Notes: generated by a model from the sequence alone, not told the origin. A stretch of DNA of 53,285 nucleotides from Hyphomicrobiales bacterium (GCA_021775855.1 JAJFGZ010000016.1:1-53285); one strand, 5' to 3'; shown: positions 25,065-35,721, counted from the stretch's first letter. Program-made: numbers and translations.

Positions 25065-26243
25065 TCATGCAGCCTGCAGGATGGAATCGGCCTGATCCTG
25101 ACCAAACATTTCCCGGGCTTCCGCACGCGCAGCCTCTCCGCTCAACCGTGTCAACAATCCAAACATGTAGCTGAGATCTTCCGGCGCAAAATCCTGGTAC
25201 CTTGTCAATATCCGTTCAACAAGCCGGAGACGGTCGGATTTGGTCGAGAAGTTAAACCCTTCCTTTTGACATTCGACAACGGTTCGGACCGAGAGCAGAA
25301 AACCGTGATAGACAGCCTTTGGCAATCCGGCATTGGAAAGCAATGCGAACATGGTTGCGGCGCGGCGATCGTGCAGCAACCGCAACACCCGCTTCACCGG
25401 CAACCCGGACAACAGCGCCAAAGCTTCGGCAACGATCTGCAGGTTGCCGATCGCGAGCGCGCGCATCAAAAGCCCGGGCGTCAGGCGGCCGGATACTGAT
25501 AAATGGGCAACCAGGGCGCGCTGGGCTTCATCATCCGCCGCCTCAGTAAACTCGATCGTTGCTTTCTCGCAGGCTTCCCGGATGACCAGTCTAGCGCGCT
25601 CTGGCGCCATCCAGTCCCGGCCGACAATCAGAGACCCGAGTTCATCAGACAGCATTGCCAAAAGCCCGTGGCGCACATCGATCGGCGTGTCGTGACGAGC
25701 CAGTAAGGCGGCCCTCATTTCCGAATCCGCACAAAACCGTTTTGCCAGCCGGACAAATGAAATATCGGCAATTGTGGCGTCGCTATTTTCTATCAAAACC
25801 ATGCAGGTGTCGCGATCACCGACCTCGGCAACCGCAGCCGCCACGGCCGACCGCAGGTCAGCCCGAGCGGCAATAGTCAGGCGAACTATTTCCGTTCCCT
25901 CACCGACCAGATCGACCAATTCATTGTCGCTAATCGCTGTACTTCTTTCAATCAATGGTTTGGCAACATCAAAATGATCGCGGCAAAGGCTGTGCACGAT
26001 ATGGCGCGGCGGGTTATCGGCATCCGCCATTGCCTCGGCCAACGCCTGTCGAACAGAAATATCAGTATCGTCAAGGATGGCGGTTAGGCCTCTGACGAGC
26101 GATTTATGAGCATATTCATCAAGCTCGCCGGCAAGAAACGCACGACCCATCACCTGAACCGCAAGCGACCTTTGGTGTGGGTCAGGGGACTGCAGAAAAG
26201 AAAAAAAGCTATTGTCGGACACGGGATACTCATAAACTAACAC
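25065..26243 (-). CDS. DUF2336 protein
   Basis: 392 residues of repeated short helices resembling HEAT-like repeats. It matches the alphaproteobacterial DUF2336 family by pattern: DISVRQALAEAMADADNPPRHIVHSLCRD, DLVGEGTEIVRLTIAAR, and the later block QAIANGDLAL-like ALAIGNLQIVAEALALLSG with VKRVLRLLHDRR. The function of the family is not established; members often sit near signalling genes. It converges on the CheY-Hpt pair. The annotated start is GTG; a second GTG seven codons in is possible. Confidence 0.8.
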   Translation of the reverse strand: MLVYEYPVSDNSFFSFLQSPDPHQRSLAVQVMGRAFLAGELDEYAHKSLVRGLTAILDDTDISVRQALAEAMADADNPPRHIVHSLCRDHFDVAKPLIERSTAISDNELVDLVGEGTEIVRLTIAARADLRSAVAAAVAEVGDRDTCMVLIENSDATIADISFVRLAKRFCADSEMRAALLARHDTPIDVRHGLLAMLSDELGSLIVGRDWMAPERARLVIREACEKATIEFTEAADDEAQRALVAHLSVSGRLTPGLLMRALAIGNLQIVAEALALLSGLPVKRVLRLLHDRRAATMFALLSNAGLPKAVYHGFLLSVRTVVECQKEGFNFSTKSDRLRLVERILTRYQDFAPEDLSYMFGLLTRLSGEAARAEAREMFGQDQADSILQAA

Positions 26244-26320
26244 AAACAGGATACAGGGTCAGAATGCGCCGGAAACATTAAGGAAGCGTTCAGCATAAAT
26301 CGTGCGAATTGCACGAATTT

Positions 26321-27568
26321 TTACGCCAGTCCGTCCTGTTCTTCCGCCTCTTCAACTGCCGTGACCGCAGCCACCTGGGTTGCGCGCACGGCAACATGGA
26401 CGAAGTCCCCGCGTTCCTCGACCGATACGGTTGAGCGGACCGACATCCGCCAAATGGCAAAGACTGCAAGGGTGATATGAATAACGGCGGTATAGGCAAA
26501 GAAGCTGTTTACAGACACATAGGTCATCAGAATACCGACAAGGATCGGCCCGACAACCATGCCGCAACCGCTGACAAAGACCAGTTTTGAACTGGCGCCC
26601 AACATCTCGTCGACCTCCAGAAAGTCGTTGGTGTGGGCAATCGCCAAAGAGTAGATCGGTAACGAGAAGGCACCAAACAGACCGAAGATCACAATCATTT
26701 GCAGAAAGCCGGTGTTCCCGAATGCTGTTGCTGAAATAGTCAAAGCCGCTACCAGAAGTGCTGATCCGACAATCACCCAGCGCCGGTCGAACCGGTCCGA
26801 AATCCAACCAATCAGGAACTGAAAAGGCACGACGCTGATCAGCGCCGCAGCCATTACCATTCCAGTCTGCACCACGGACAATCCGATTTTCGCGCAAAAT
26901 ACAGCCCCCATCCCGAACAAAGCGCCTTGCGACATGCCGGCGGCAAGACAGGTCACAAAGCCCAAAGGGGAATTGTTGTAAAGTTTTGCCAACGATATGG
27001 AGCGCGGGACTGATATCCTCGGAGTCGGGGTATCATTGAGGGAAATCGGCACCAACGCTATCGAAACGAGTATCGAGATGATGATGAAGGGTAAAAAACT
27101 TTCCGGGCGAACGAACAGCAAAATGCTCTGGCCGAGCGCCATGCAGGCATAGGTGACCACCATATAGAAAGAAATCGTTTTGCCGCGGGTCTCATTGGTA
27201 GAGGCGTCGTTGAGCCAACTCTCGGCGACCACATAGAGCCCGGCAATCGCGACCCCGGTACAAAACCGAAGCAGCATCCAGAACCAGGCGACCGGGAAGA
27301 CGGCGTGCAGCAATACGGTCGTTGAAGCGACCGACGCGAAAGCCGCAAATACCCGGATATGGCCAACATTGCCGATCAGTTTCGGGGTCAGAACCGATGA
27401 CAGTAGAAACCCGCTCGAATACGACGCCATAATCAGGCCGATGGTTGCCTCATCAAAGCCTTCAAATGTTGCCCGCAACCCCAGCAATGTTCCCTGCAAC
27501 CCGTTGCCTGTCATCAGGAAACCGATAGCCAGAAAAAGGGGCCAGACCCCCTTCAGGATTGTGATCAT
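26321..27568 (-). CDS. MFS transporter (YcaD-like)
   Basis: 415 residues with twelve hydrophobic helices. Helices 2-3 are joined by KLIGNVGHIRVF, and the helix 8-9 loop carries GWISDRFDRRWVIVG, the MFS loop motif. The sequence VVAESWLNDASTNETRGKTISFYMV is typical of the YcaD-like group of major facilitator transporters. The acidic C-terminal tail (about 385-415) is cytoplasmic. The substrate is unknown. It stands alone between a DUF2336 gene and a lytic transglycosylase gene. Confidence 0.9.
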   Translation of the reverse strand: MITILKGVWPLFLAIGFLMTGNGLQGTLLGLRATFEGFDEATIGLIMASYSSGFLLSSVLTPKLIGNVGHIRVFAAFASVASTTVLLHAVFPVAWFWMLLRFCTGVAIAGLYVVAESWLNDASTNETRGKTISFYMVVTYACMALGQSILLFVRPESFLPFIIISILVSIALVPISLNDTPTPRISVPRSISLAKLYNNSPLGFVTCLAAGMSQGALFGMGAVFCAKIGLSVVQTGMVMAAALISVVPFQFLIGWISDRFDRRWVIVGSALLVAALTISATAFGNTGFLQMIVIFGLFGAFSLPIYSLAIAHTNDFLEVDEMLGASSKLVFVSGCGMVVGPILVGILMTYVSVNSFFAYTAVIHITLAVFAIWRMSVRSTVSVEERGDFVHVAVRATQVAAVTAVEEAEEQDGLA

Positions 27569-27684
27569 TTCGGTATAGCCAATTAGCCGGATGAATCAGA
27601 GCACGGCACCAACACGCTGACTAAATGCGTGCATCAGGTGCGTGTGCGACGCAACAGAAAAATTGAAAATGCGACTATTGTTTG

Positions 27685-28704
27685 TCAGGCGATGGCCGCC
27701 GGATCATCGCTTCCTGGATCGACTGCGGCCCACGTAATTTGCCGGGTATAGGCCTGACTGGCATTGGCAACCGCCTGTGTAGGGGGACCATACGCCACCT
27801 GCTCGGTCGGATGATGGCCAGTCGACGATGGCGCAGCGGGCGGAGGACCAATGCCGGCAACCGCCGCATCATCGAGCCGCTCCAGATTGTCAGTCGTAAA
27901 ATAACTGGACACCTGTTGCCCCGACGGCCCGCCGGTAAATACCCGGAATAGTGATTCAAACAGCGACCCGATCCTCGTCGTGCGCATTGGCGGCGCGTCG
28001 CCCAGAATTTCGCGGGCGGGTCCGTCTGCGGCCTCATGCTTATTGTGCAGCAACTGATAAACATCGGCGGTATTCCTGGCGCGTCCGTCACGTTCATAAA
28101 AAATCGACTGGTTGGCCCGCGCCGCATCGGGAAAGGCACGGGCAGCACTGATACCAGGACGCTCCTGGGCCAATGAAATCAATTGCCCGGCCCCCTCGGC
28201 TCCAAGGAAATGCGCCATATACAATTCACCATCGGTCGGGCTGCGGCCCAGCCGCGAACTGAGCAACTCGCCATTTTCGCGGGTCAGTACGCCGGCCATG
28301 AGGGCAGCAACTTCGGGATCGTTCCGCAAGTCGAGGATCTGTTGGCGGACCTGGCTGTCGCGGACCGTATAACGTCCCTGCCCGGCAGGCTCGATCGCCT
28401 GCGCCGCATCGCCGAGCCCGAATTGCGCACCCTCAAGTTTCACCGTATGGAGCCAGGTCGACTCGATGAATTGGAACAAACCAGTGGCCGACGAAGTGCC
28501 CGCCTGGGCGTCGGGTCTCAGGCTGCTCTCCTGCATCGCGGTGCGCATCAGATAGTCGAAGCCAACGCCCGTGCGTTGGCTGGCATTCTGCAAAGCTCCG
28601 GATATATTATTGCCCGGTTCGACCGCGAAAAGTCCGACCATAAAGATTTTCCAGCAGGTTACATAGAAATGCCCGTTAACGATACGTTGACTTTGGTTAA
28701 GCAT
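27685..28704 (-). CDS. Lytic transglycosylase-like protein
   Basis: 339 residues. Residues about 34-150 form an SLT-type domain with the catalytic Glu in MQESSLRPDA, followed by SSATGLFQFIESTWL, then GELYMAHFLGAEGA. Such enzymes cleave the peptidoglycan glycan strand to 1,6-anhydro products. The C-terminal 100 residues are low-complexity and proline-rich. No clean signal peptide is visible with the first ATG (28704); a start at residue 22 is possible. It is divergent from the MaoC gene. Confidence 0.83.
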   Translation of the reverse strand: MLNQSQRIVNGHFYVTCWKIFMVGLFAVEPGNNISGALQNASQRTGVGFDYLMRTAMQESSLRPDAQAGTSSATGLFQFIESTWLHTVKLEGAQFGLGDAAQAIEPAGQGRYTVRDSQVRQQILDLRNDPEVAALMAGVLTRENGELLSSRLGRSPTDGELYMAHFLGAEGAGQLISLAQERPGISAARAFPDAARANQSIFYERDGRARNTADVYQLLHNKHEAADGPAREILGDAPPMRTTRIGSLFESLFRVFTGGPSGQQVSSYFTTDNLERLDDAAVAGIGPPPAAPSSTGHHPTEQVAYGPPTQAVANASQAYTRQITWAAVDPGSDDPAAIA

Positions 28705-28821
28705 CCGTTAACGGAAAGAGGCCCGGCAATTTCGCCCTTCGGCGTTGTAACTGTCCGTGAAGGTCGATAATTTGTCACATATCCTGTTCCCGCCGGAATG
28801 GAATCGTTACGGAGAAATTGC

Positions 28822-29280
28822 ATGAAAGGCCTTTATTTTGAAGAGTTTGAGGTTGGTCGCACATTCCATCATTCGCTGCGGCGCACCGTAACCGAGATGG
28901 ACAATATGCTGTTCTCGAACATGACGCTCAATCCGCAGCCGCTGCATATCGACCGGCATTTTTGCGAAACCGAAACCGAATGGGGGCAGCCCTTGATGAA
29001 TTCCCTGTTCACCCTCGGGTTGACCATCGGGATATCGGTGAACGACACCACGGTCGGCACGACGATCGCAAACCTTGGTATGAAAGACGTCCAATTTCCC
29101 CACCCGGTATTCCAGGGCGATACCATCCACGTAACCACCGAAATCATCTCCAAACGGGAATCGAAATCACGTCCCGATGCAGGCATCGTCGAGATGGAGC
29201 ACAAAGCCTACAACCAGAAGGACGATCTGGTCGCGGTTTGTCTACGGCAGGCCTTTATGCGCAGGAAGAAAGCAGGATAA
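28822..29280 (+). CDS. MaoC-family hydratase
   Basis: 152 residues from the ATG at 28822, which has GGAG about seven bases upstream. It is a single hot-dog domain. The active-site region reads MTLNPQPLHID, the variant found in mesaconyl-CoA/itaconyl-CoA-type hydratases, where the usual GDxNPxH aspartate is not conserved. Its TAA overlaps the next ATG (TAATG), so it is translationally coupled with the citrate-lyase-beta-like gene. Together they may hydrate and cleave a branched C5 acyl-CoA. Confidence 0.88.
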   Translation: MKGLYFEEFEVGRTFHHSLRRTVTEMDNMLFSNMTLNPQPLHIDRHFCETETEWGQPLMNSLFTLGLTIGISVNDTTVGTTIANLGMKDVQFPHPVFQGDTIHVTTEIISKRESKSRPDAGIVEMEHKAYNQKDDLVAVCLRQAFMRRKKAG

Positions 29281-30155
29281 TGCGGTCCTGGCTTTTCGTC
29301 CCCGGTAACAGCGAGAAAAAACTGGCGAAATCGCTTGCGACTGCGGCTGACGCGGTGATCGTCGATCTCGAAGATTCCGTTGCGCTAAACGACAAGGAAA
29401 GTGCCCGGGTCATTACGTCCTCGTTTCTGCGAGAAACTTCGCGGGCCAGCCCGGCCCTCTGGGTCCGCGTCAATGCCCTCGATACCGGCCTTACCGATGA
29501 GGATCTTGACGCTGTAATGGCGGCCAGGCCAGCGGGCATCATGCTGCCAAAATCCCTGTCGGGGAAAGACGTCACCCATCTGGACGCCAAATTGACGGTG
29601 CTCGAGGCGAGGCACAATATCGACGACGGCGACACACAAATTTGCGTCGTTGCAACCGAGACGGCGGCATCGTTGTTCACATTGGGCACTTACATGGGGT
29701 CAAGCCCCCGCCTCTCGGCCTTGACGTGGGGCGCCGAAGACCTGAGTGCCGATCTAGGCGCCCAGACATCGCGCGACGGGGATGGGAAATTGACCGACCC
29801 CTACCGGCTGGCCCGAGCGCTGTGTCTGTCTGGCGCCGTCGCCGCAAGCGCCCAACCGCTTGACACGGTATTTGTGAATTTTCACAACGAACCTGGTCTG
29901 AAAGAAGAATGCGAAGCAGCGTGTAGCGATGGCTTCACCGGCAAAATGGCCATCCACCCCAACCAGATCGACATCATCAATCAGGCCTTCACCCCATCAC
30001 TAGACGCGATCCAGCGGGCACAGGTCATCGTGGCTGCTTTTGCGGACGCCGGCAACGCCGGCGTCGTGGCCATTGATGGCGAAATGCTTGACCGCCCCCA
30101 CCTGCGCCGCGCCGAAACGGTCTTGACGCGCGCCGAACTGGCGAAGAATAAATAG
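29280..30155 (+). CDS. HpcH/HpaI (CitE-like) acyl-CoA lyase
   Basis: 291 residues. The start is the ATG overlapping the MaoC stop, giving the conserved MRSWLFVPGN. Motifs include AVIVDLEDSVA, the acidic metal site around ATETAASLF and WGAEDLSADLGA, and GFTGKMAIHPNQID. Family members are malyl-CoA, beta-methylmalyl-CoA and citramalyl-CoA lyases that split a hydroxyacyl-CoA into an acyl-CoA and a keto acid with Mg. Pairing with a MaoC hydratase resembles itaconate degradation (itaconyl-CoA hydratase plus citramalyl-CoA lyase), but no CoA transferase is nearby. Confidence 0.9.
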   Translation: MRSWLFVPGNSEKKLAKSLATAADAVIVDLEDSVALNDKESARVITSSFLRETSRASPALWVRVNALDTGLTDEDLDAVMAARPAGIMLPKSLSGKDVTHLDAKLTVLEARHNIDDGDTQICVVATETAASLFTLGTYMGSSPRLSALTWGAEDLSADLGAQTSRDGDGKLTDPYRLARALCLSGAVAASAQPLDTVFVNFHNEPGLKEECEAACSDGFTGKMAIHPNQIDIINQAFTPSLDAIQRAQVIVAAFADAGNAGVVAIDGEMLDRPHLRRAETVLTRAELAKNK

Positions 30156-30159
30156 GTCC

Positions 30160-30786
30160 TCAGGAAACCATTTTTCCGTTTTTAACTTCCGGCCGGCCCA
30201 TCGTGAACAGGTTGTCGACCACCGCGTAATCCATATAGCCGAGCCGCGAAATAGTCCGGATTGCCGGTACGTCCAGCATTCCATCGTCGATGTAGGATTC
30301 ATCGATATGGATGCCGACCACCTGCCCGAATACAACGAACACCCCAGCATCCGCTCCGGCAATATCGGTCGGCAGCACGGTCTGCAGATATTTACATTCC
30401 ATGGCGATCGGGCTCTCGGCAACGCGCGGGACCGAGACCACCTTGCAAGCCGCTTCGGTCAATCCGGCCAGTTCAAATTCGTTCACGTCCGGTGGCACCA
30501 TGGCCGAGGAAATGTTCATCTGTTCGCGCAGATCCCATGTTGCAAGGTTGCAAACGAATTCACCGGTTTTCTCAATATTGGCGGCCGAATCTTTGCGGTC
30601 CTGGCTGGAGAACATGACAATGTGGGGATTGTCGCTTACGCCGTTGAAAAAACTGTATGGCGCGAGATTGGGTTTGCCATCGTCGTCCAGCGAGGAAATC
30701 CAGCCGATTGGACGCGGCGCGACGATAGACTTGAACGGATCGTGCTTCAGGCCGTGCTGGTTCTTGACGGCGTCGTAATAATACAT
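30160..30786 (-). CDS. Flavin reductase-like FMN-binding protein
   Basis: 208 residues with the FMN-binding split barrel: SIVAPRPIGWISSLDDDGKPNLAPYSFFNG near the start, then KDSAANIEKTGEFVCNLA and KYLQTVLP. These proteins reduce or bind FMN and may support a monooxygenase. AAGGACATTTC precedes the ATG. The nitroreductase gene lies just upstream on the same strand (stop at 30796, nine bases before), so the two form a flavin-enzyme pair. Confidence 0.9.
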   Translation of the reverse strand: MYYYDAVKNQHGLKHDPFKSIVAPRPIGWISSLDDDGKPNLAPYSFFNGVSDNPHIVMFSSQDRKDSAANIEKTGEFVCNLATWDLREQMNISSAMVPPDVNEFELAGLTEAACKVVSVPRVAESPIAMECKYLQTVLPTDIAGADAGVFVVFGQVVGIHIDESYIDDGMLDVPAIRTISRLGYMDYAVVDNLFTMGRPEVKNGKMVS

Positions 30787-30795
30787 GAAATGTCC

Positions 30796-31383
30796 TTAAT
30801 CACCTGTTGGTCCGGCGGCATCCCAAAATTCCGTGATGCCATCCAGGTCCGGGCGCGCACGGTCGCCGGGAATTGCCCCGGCAGTGCCAATATAAATGAA
30901 ACCTGCCACTTTCTCGGTCTCGCCAAGATTCAAATGTTGCGACACCCCGGCGCTGTAGGCTGGCCATTGGGTCAACCATTGGGCACCAAACCCAAGTCCC
31001 AGGCTGACGCTCAGGATATTCTGGCAAACAGCGCCTGCCGAAAGCAACTGTTCCCATTCGGGTATTTTAATATGCGCGCGCGGGCTGGCGACAACGGCGA
31101 TCACGACAGGTGCGCGTGCAAACCTTTTGCGCTCTTCGTCGATTTGGGCCCGATCAGCTTTCGGATTCTCGTCAGCAAACGATTCCGCGAGACATTCCCC
31201 AAACTTCAATCGCGCATCGCCCTTAAACACGATAAACCGCCAGGGTGCCAATTTGCCGTGATCTGGTACCCGCGCACCGACCGCCAGGATTTGACGCAAC
31301 TGATCAGGAGCCGGGCCCGGCTCCTCCATCATTGCGACTGGAACAGACCGCCGCGCCAGTAGAAAATCGATAATATCTGTCAT
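30796..31383 (-). CDS. Nitroreductase family protein
   Basis: About 195 residues from the ATG at 31383 (a TTG one codon upstream is possible). FMN-dependent oxidoreductase of the small YdjA-like type: LLARRSVP near the start binds FMN phosphate, PDHGKLAPWRFIVF is characteristic, and GAVCQNILSVSLGLGFGAQWLT follows. It likely uses NAD(P)H to reduce a quinone or nitro compound. It precedes the flavin reductase gene in an apparent operon. Confidence 0.9.
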   Translation of the reverse strand: MTDIIDFLLARRSVPVAMMEEPGPAPDQLRQILAVGARVPDHGKLAPWRFIVFKGDARLKFGECLAESFADENPKADRAQIDEERKRFARAPVVIAVVASPRAHIKIPEWEQLLSAGAVCQNILSVSLGLGFGAQWLTQWPAYSAGVSQHLNLGETEKVAGFIYIGTAGAIPGDRARPDLDGITEFWDAAGPTGD

Positions 31384-31386
31384 CAA

Positions 31387-31582
31387 TCACCATGGTTGGC
31401 ATTCGAATTCCAGCCGTTAACCAAACCAGAACCAAATACCCTGTGTTGCCGTCTCCAAATAGCTTATGCGATTTGCAAATGCTATGTTTGAATCTGAAAA
31501 TGCCTTGAATTGACCGTGATTCGCGTGTCAAACCGGGCAAATTATTGATAGCCCTTCCACGGTCACAGGAACAGCTCAATAT
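31387..31582. other. Divergent intergenic region, nothing specific
   Basis: 196 bp between the nitroreductase and VWA genes. It must hold promoters for both; I see no clear palindrome or riboswitch. Confidence 0.4.
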
Positions 31583-33349
31583 ATGCTGCGCGCAATTGGA
31601 TCTTTGCTGGCATTTTGCCACATCCTGGCGATTTTCACACTTGCCCAGGCCGGGGCGGCGTTTGCTGCGCAATCGGCCCTCGTCTATGTCCTGGATTCGT
31701 CCAACAGCATGTGGGCGCAGATCGACGGCGAACACAAGGTCGTCACGGTCCGTAACTCGCTGGCATCGAGTTTCCAGAGACTAGCAGGACGTATGGAGGC
31801 CGGCGTCGTCAGTTTCGGGCATGGGCAGGCAGGCGTTTGCAGCGATATCCAGACCATCGTTCCTGTCGGCGCCATCGATCCGGCCGCGTTCAGTTCGGCG
31901 GTCTCCGCACTCAACCCTAAAGGCGCCACTCCAATCGCTGCAGCGCTCAGACAGGGCGTCGATGCCGCCAGAGACCCCGCCATACAAAAGTCTATGGATG
32001 TAGTGTTGGTCTTCGACGGCCGGGACAATTGTTCGGGTAATCCGTGCGCGGTGGCCGCTGAATTGAAACAACAGAATCCCGGTCTCCGGATCCATGCAAT
32101 TGCCTTCAACGAAACCATCGACGCAGACCATGAAAACCTGGCCTGTCTGGCCTCGGCAACCGGCGGGCAATTCTACCGCGCCACCAATAGCACAGAATTT
32201 GAAACGGCGATCGCAGGGATTGAGGCATTTACACTTGGCGGAGCGGCGGCCGAACCGGTCGTCGTTGCAGATGCAACGCCGCAGCCACCGCCTAATCCGG
32301 CTGTCCAGGCGGCCGTGACCAACCCGCTCATTGGTACAGTCGAATCACCGGCTCCCGCGATCCCTGCTTTGCCAACCCTCCGCGCCTCTGTGCCTGCACC
32401 CGATGTGGAAACAACCGGTAGTGTGGCTGACCGCGAGGCCACCGTCGATGCCGCAACCGAAGCTCAGGTTACCCCGCCTGCATCCCCCCCGCGATCATTG
32501 GGTGATGTGACGGTTTCCAATGCCGTACCCAACAGCGAAATTGTATCGCGCCTCCAGGAACAAATATCCACCGAGACGCAGCCCACCGCCTTCGGAATTC
32601 TCAGGCTGTCAGCGACCCTGACACCGGAAAGCCCGCAATTGAGCGATGGCCTAGTCTGGCGAATTTTTTCAAGCACCCCCGACGAACAGGGAAATTTTAA
32701 AGTCGTCGCACGTGAGGACCGGGCCAACCCGACATTTCAACTGGAAACAGGCAAATATATTCTCCATGTCGCATACGGGCGGGCAAATGCTACACGCGAA
32801 ATTTTGCTCACCGACGCCACCCTGGATGAAGTCATTGTCTTAAACGCCGGCGGCCTTCGGCTCTCCAGCCGCCTCGCGAACGACGAATCTCTCAAGGCCA
32901 ACGAGGTTCGACATTCGGTCTATTCGTCAGAACAGGACGAATTTGGCCAGCGCAAGCTCATCATGCCATCAGCCCCCGAAGACCTGATCATCCGCCTCAA
33001 CGCCGGCACGTATTATGTTATCAGCCAATACGGCGATGCCAACGCTATTGTTCGCGCCGATGTACAGGTCCAGGCCGGAAAACTGACCGAGGCCACTGTC
33101 AGCCACAGCGCCGCCCGCATCACCCTGAAACTGGTCACCGATGAAGGCGGAGAAGCGCTTGCAGGCACCGCCTGGAGCATCCTCGATGATACCGGGAATA
33201 TCGTCGCGGAGAGTGTTGGGGCGTTCCCAAGCTATTTGCTCGCAGCCGGCAGCTACACCGTACTGGCACGCAACAACGGCGAATCCTTCAATCGCAATTT
33301 TAGCGTAGAGCCTGGCCAGAATTCAGAAGTCGAAGTGTTGATGCGCTAG
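31583..33349 (+). CDS. Secreted von Willebrand factor A domain protein
   Basis: 588 residues. It has a signal peptide (1-28, ending AFA) and a VWA domain (about 30-220) with a complete MIDAS start D38-S-S40-N-S42 and [14 protein letters not shown] proline/alanine-rich linker spans about 225-320. Three or so carboxypeptidase-regulatory-like beta-sandwich units follow, each with patterns such as [24 protein letters not shown] and [13 protein letters not shown]. It is probably a periplasmic or surface protein binding another protein in a metal-dependent way. Its stop overlaps the stop of the converging thrS. Confidence 0.88.
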   Translation: MLRAIGSLLAFCHILAIFTLAQAGAAFAAQSALVYVLDSSNSMWAQIDGEHKVVTVRNSLASSFQRLAGRMEAGVVSFGHGQAGVCSDIQTIVPVGAIDPAAFSSAVSALNPKGATPIAAALRQGVDAARDPAIQKSMDVVLVFDGRDNCSGNPCAVAAELKQQNPGLRIHAIAFNETIDADHENLACLASATGGQFYRATNSTEFETAIAGIEAFTLGGAAAEPVVVADATPQPPPNPAVQAAVTNPLIGTVESPAPAIPALPTLRASVPAPDVETTGSVADREATVDAATEAQVTPPASPPRSLGDVTVSNAVPNSEIVSRLQEQISTETQPTAFGILRLSATLTPESPQLSDGLVWRIFSSTPDEQGNFKVVAREDRANPTFQLETGKYILHVAYGRANATREILLTDATLDEVIVLNAGGLRLSSRLANDESLKANEVRHSVYSSEQDEFGQRKLIMPSAPEDLIIRLNAGTYYVISQYGDANAIVRADVQVQAGKLTEATVSHSAARITLKLVTDEGGEALAGTAWSILDDTGNIVAESVGAFPSYLLAAGSYTVLARNNGESFNRNFSVEPGQNSEVEVLMR

Positions 33350-35265
33350 CGCTTGTCTGGCGCGATGGCTTCCTCGACGAGCATTTTTATCGCTTCATCG
33401 ATACCCAAGGTCACCTGATCACGAGAGCCAAGGCGGCGGATATTGACCGTTCCCTCCTCCATCTCGCGTTTGCCCGTCACCATGATAGCCGGGACCTTGG
33501 CGACCGAATGTTCGCGCACCTTGTAGTTGATTTTTTCATTGCGGACGTCGATCTCGACGCGCAGGCCCGCCGCCCGGCACGCGTCGCGGACCTGGACAGC
33601 GTAATCATCAGCGTCCGATGTGATCGTAGCCACGACTATTTGTAGCGGCGCCAGCCACATGGGGAAATGCCCCGCATGATGCTCAGTCAAAATCCCGAAG
33701 AACCGCTCCAGCGATCCGAACATCGCCCGGTGCAGCATCACGGGCCGGTATTTTTCACCATCCGGCGCAATATAAAAAGCATCCAATCGCTCTGGCAGGA
33801 TGAAATCTGCCTGGAGGGTTCCGCATTGCCATTCGCGGCCAATCGCGTCGCGCAGGGAATAATCGAGCTTGGGCCCGTAAAACGCACCGTCGCCAGGGTT
33901 ATACTCGAATTCAACGCCGGCTGCCTCGCCTGCGCTGCGCAACGCCGCTTCCGCCTTGTCCCAGACTTCGTCTGACCCGACCCGCTTTTCGGGCCGATCA
34001 GAGAACCGGATCACGACATCTTCAAACCCGAAATCCTTGTAGATCGAGAGGATCAGGTCGTTGACCGTAACGGCCTCCTTTGTGAGTTGATCCTCGGTGC
34101 AGAAAATATGGGCGTCGTCCTGGGTAAAAGCGCGCACCCGCATCAAGCCATGCAGGGCACCGGATGGTTCGTAACGGTGGACGATACCGAATTCCGAAAT
34201 TTTCATAGGCAGGTCGCGGTAGCTTTTCAGACCATCCTTGTAGATCTGCACATGGCCGGGGCAATTCATCGGCTTGAGCGCGAAAATACGGTCATCTTCG
34301 GTCTGGGTAATGAACATATTCTCGTGGTATTTTTCCCAATGCCCCGACGCTTCCCAGAGCGACCGGTCGAGCAATTGCGGGGTGTTGACTTCCACATAGC
34401 CCGCGGCATCCTGACGGCGGCGCATATAGCTGATCATGCTCTGGAACAGGTTCCAGCCCTTGGGATGCCAGAATACGGTGCCGGGCCCCTCCTCCTGGAA
34501 ATGGAACAGGTCCATTTCGCGTCCCAGACGCCGGTGGTCGCGGCGCTCGGCCTCTTCGAGGCGGTGCAGATAGGCTTTCAGATCATCGTCGCTCGCCCAC
34601 GCAGTCGCGTAGATGCGCGACAGCATGGCGTTGTTCGAATCGCCGCGCCAATAGGCCCCGGCGACCGACATCAGTTTGAACGCCGAACCGATTTTCGTGG
34701 TCGACGTCATATGCGGACCCCGGCAAAGGTCGAGCCAGTCGCCCTGGCGGTAGATTTTGAGATCTTCGTCACCAGGGATGGCGTCGATCAACTCGATTTT
34801 ATAGTTTTCACCTTGCGTCGCGAAATGTTTCTTCGCCTCATCCCGGCCCCATATCTCCTTCGTGAACGGATTGTTGCGCTTGATGATCTGACGCATCCGG
34901 TTTTCGATTTTTGGCAGATCTTCGGGCGTAAATGGCTCATCCCGGGCAAAATCGTAGTAGAACCCGTTCTCGATCACGGGCCCGATAGTCACTTGGGTGC
35001 CGGGAAACAATTCCTGCACGGCTTCGGCCATCACGTGGGCACAGTCGTGGCGGATCAGTTCGAGCGCTTCCGGGTCCTCGCGCGACACGAATTTCACAGC
35101 CGCATCGCTTGATAGCTCGTCCGCGAGGTCGCTCAGGGCCCCATCGACGACCATTGCTACGGTTTTCTTGCCAAGTGATTTTGAAATACCGTTGACGAGA
35201 TCGAGACCACTGACGGGGACCTCGAATTCGCGCTTCGCGCCATCTGGAAACGTGATGGAAAACAT
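33346..35265 (-). CDS. thrS: Threonyl-tRNA synthetase
   Basis: 639 residues, full length, ATG with AGGAG. It charges tRNA-Thr. Domains in order are an N-terminal TGS domain (1-60), the SAD editing domain with [17 protein letters not shown], the class II catalytic core with [11 protein letters not shown] (zinc Cys), [20 protein letters not shown] (motif 2) and [20 protein letters not shown] (motif 3), and the C-terminal anticodon domain beginning [16 protein letters not shown]. It is the last gene after iscU-like and yidD on the same strand. Confidence 0.98.
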   Translation of the reverse strand: MFSITFPDGAKREFEVPVSGLDLVNGISKSLGKKTVAMVVDGALSDLADELSSDAAVKFVSREDPEALELIRHDCAHVMAEAVQELFPGTQVTIGPVIENGFYYDFARDEPFTPEDLPKIENRMRQIIKRNNPFTKEIWGRDEAKKHFATQGENYKIELIDAIPGDEDLKIYRQGDWLDLCRGPHMTSTTKIGSAFKLMSVAGAYWRGDSNNAMLSRIYATAWASDDDLKAYLHRLEEAERRDHRRLGREMDLFHFQEEGPGTVFWHPKGWNLFQSMISYMRRRQDAAGYVEVNTPQLLDRSLWEASGHWEKYHENMFITQTEDDRIFALKPMNCPGHVQIYKDGLKSYRDLPMKISEFGIVHRYEPSGALHGLMRVRAFTQDDAHIFCTEDQLTKEAVTVNDLILSIYKDFGFEDVVIRFSDRPEKRVGSDEVWDKAEAALRSAGEAAGVEFEYNPGDGAFYGPKLDYSLRDAIGREWQCGTLQADFILPERLDAFYIAPDGEKYRPVMLHRAMFGSLERFFGILTEHHAGHFPMWLAPLQIVVATITSDADDYAVQVRDACRAAGLRVEIDVRNEKINYKVREHSVAKVPAIMVTGKREMEEGTVNIRRLGSRDQVTLGIDEAIKMLVEEAIAPDKR

Positions 35266-35386
35266 TATTTTCTCCTGCTCAATCGCTGCATACCAGGCAG
35301 GTAAGCGGTTAAATGACGTTTATTCGCCAAATTCGGTCTTCCCATACCCCAATCCGTGGATTCGGGCAAATTTCACGGTTAGAAAT

Positions 35387-35719
35387 TTATTCGGGACTGT
35401 GTGGCCCGTGCCAAACCCCGTAGCGCCATGGAAAATACCACCTGGCGGCTTGATTCAAATGTTCAGGAACCGGATCGAACCCACTGGAACCTAACGGATT
35501 ACAGCGCGTGATCCGGGCGAGCACCAGCCACCCGCCTGCCCATACGCCGTATCTGGCGATCGCGTCATCGGCATATTCGGAACAGGTGGGCAGGTACCGG
35601 CAGGTCCGCCCCGCGATCGACGACCAGGTCAATTGATAGACCCGGATAAAGCCGCGCGCGGCTTTGCGCGCAAAACGTCCCAGAATCCCAGGCTCGGACG
35701 TGGCGAAGTGCTGCGCCAC
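35387..35719 (-). CDS. yidD: YidD membrane insertion efficiency factor
   Basis: 110 residues. The YidD signature is complete: CRYLPTCSEYADDAIARYG, then WLVLARITRCNPLG and FDPVPEH. The protein sits at the inner membrane and aids insertion of proteins by YidC/Sec. The start is GTG, two bases after the stop of the IscU-like gene, so translation is coupled. In many genomes yidD accompanies rpmH-rnpA-yidC, but here, as in several alphaproteobacteria, it is with thrS. Confidence 0.95.
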   Translation of the reverse strand: MAQHFATSEPGILGRFARKAARGFIRVYQLTWSSIAGRTCRYLPTCSEYADDAIARYGVWAGGWLVLARITRCNPLGSSGFDPVPEHLNQAARWYFPWRYGVWHGPHSPE

Positions 35720-35721
35720 GA

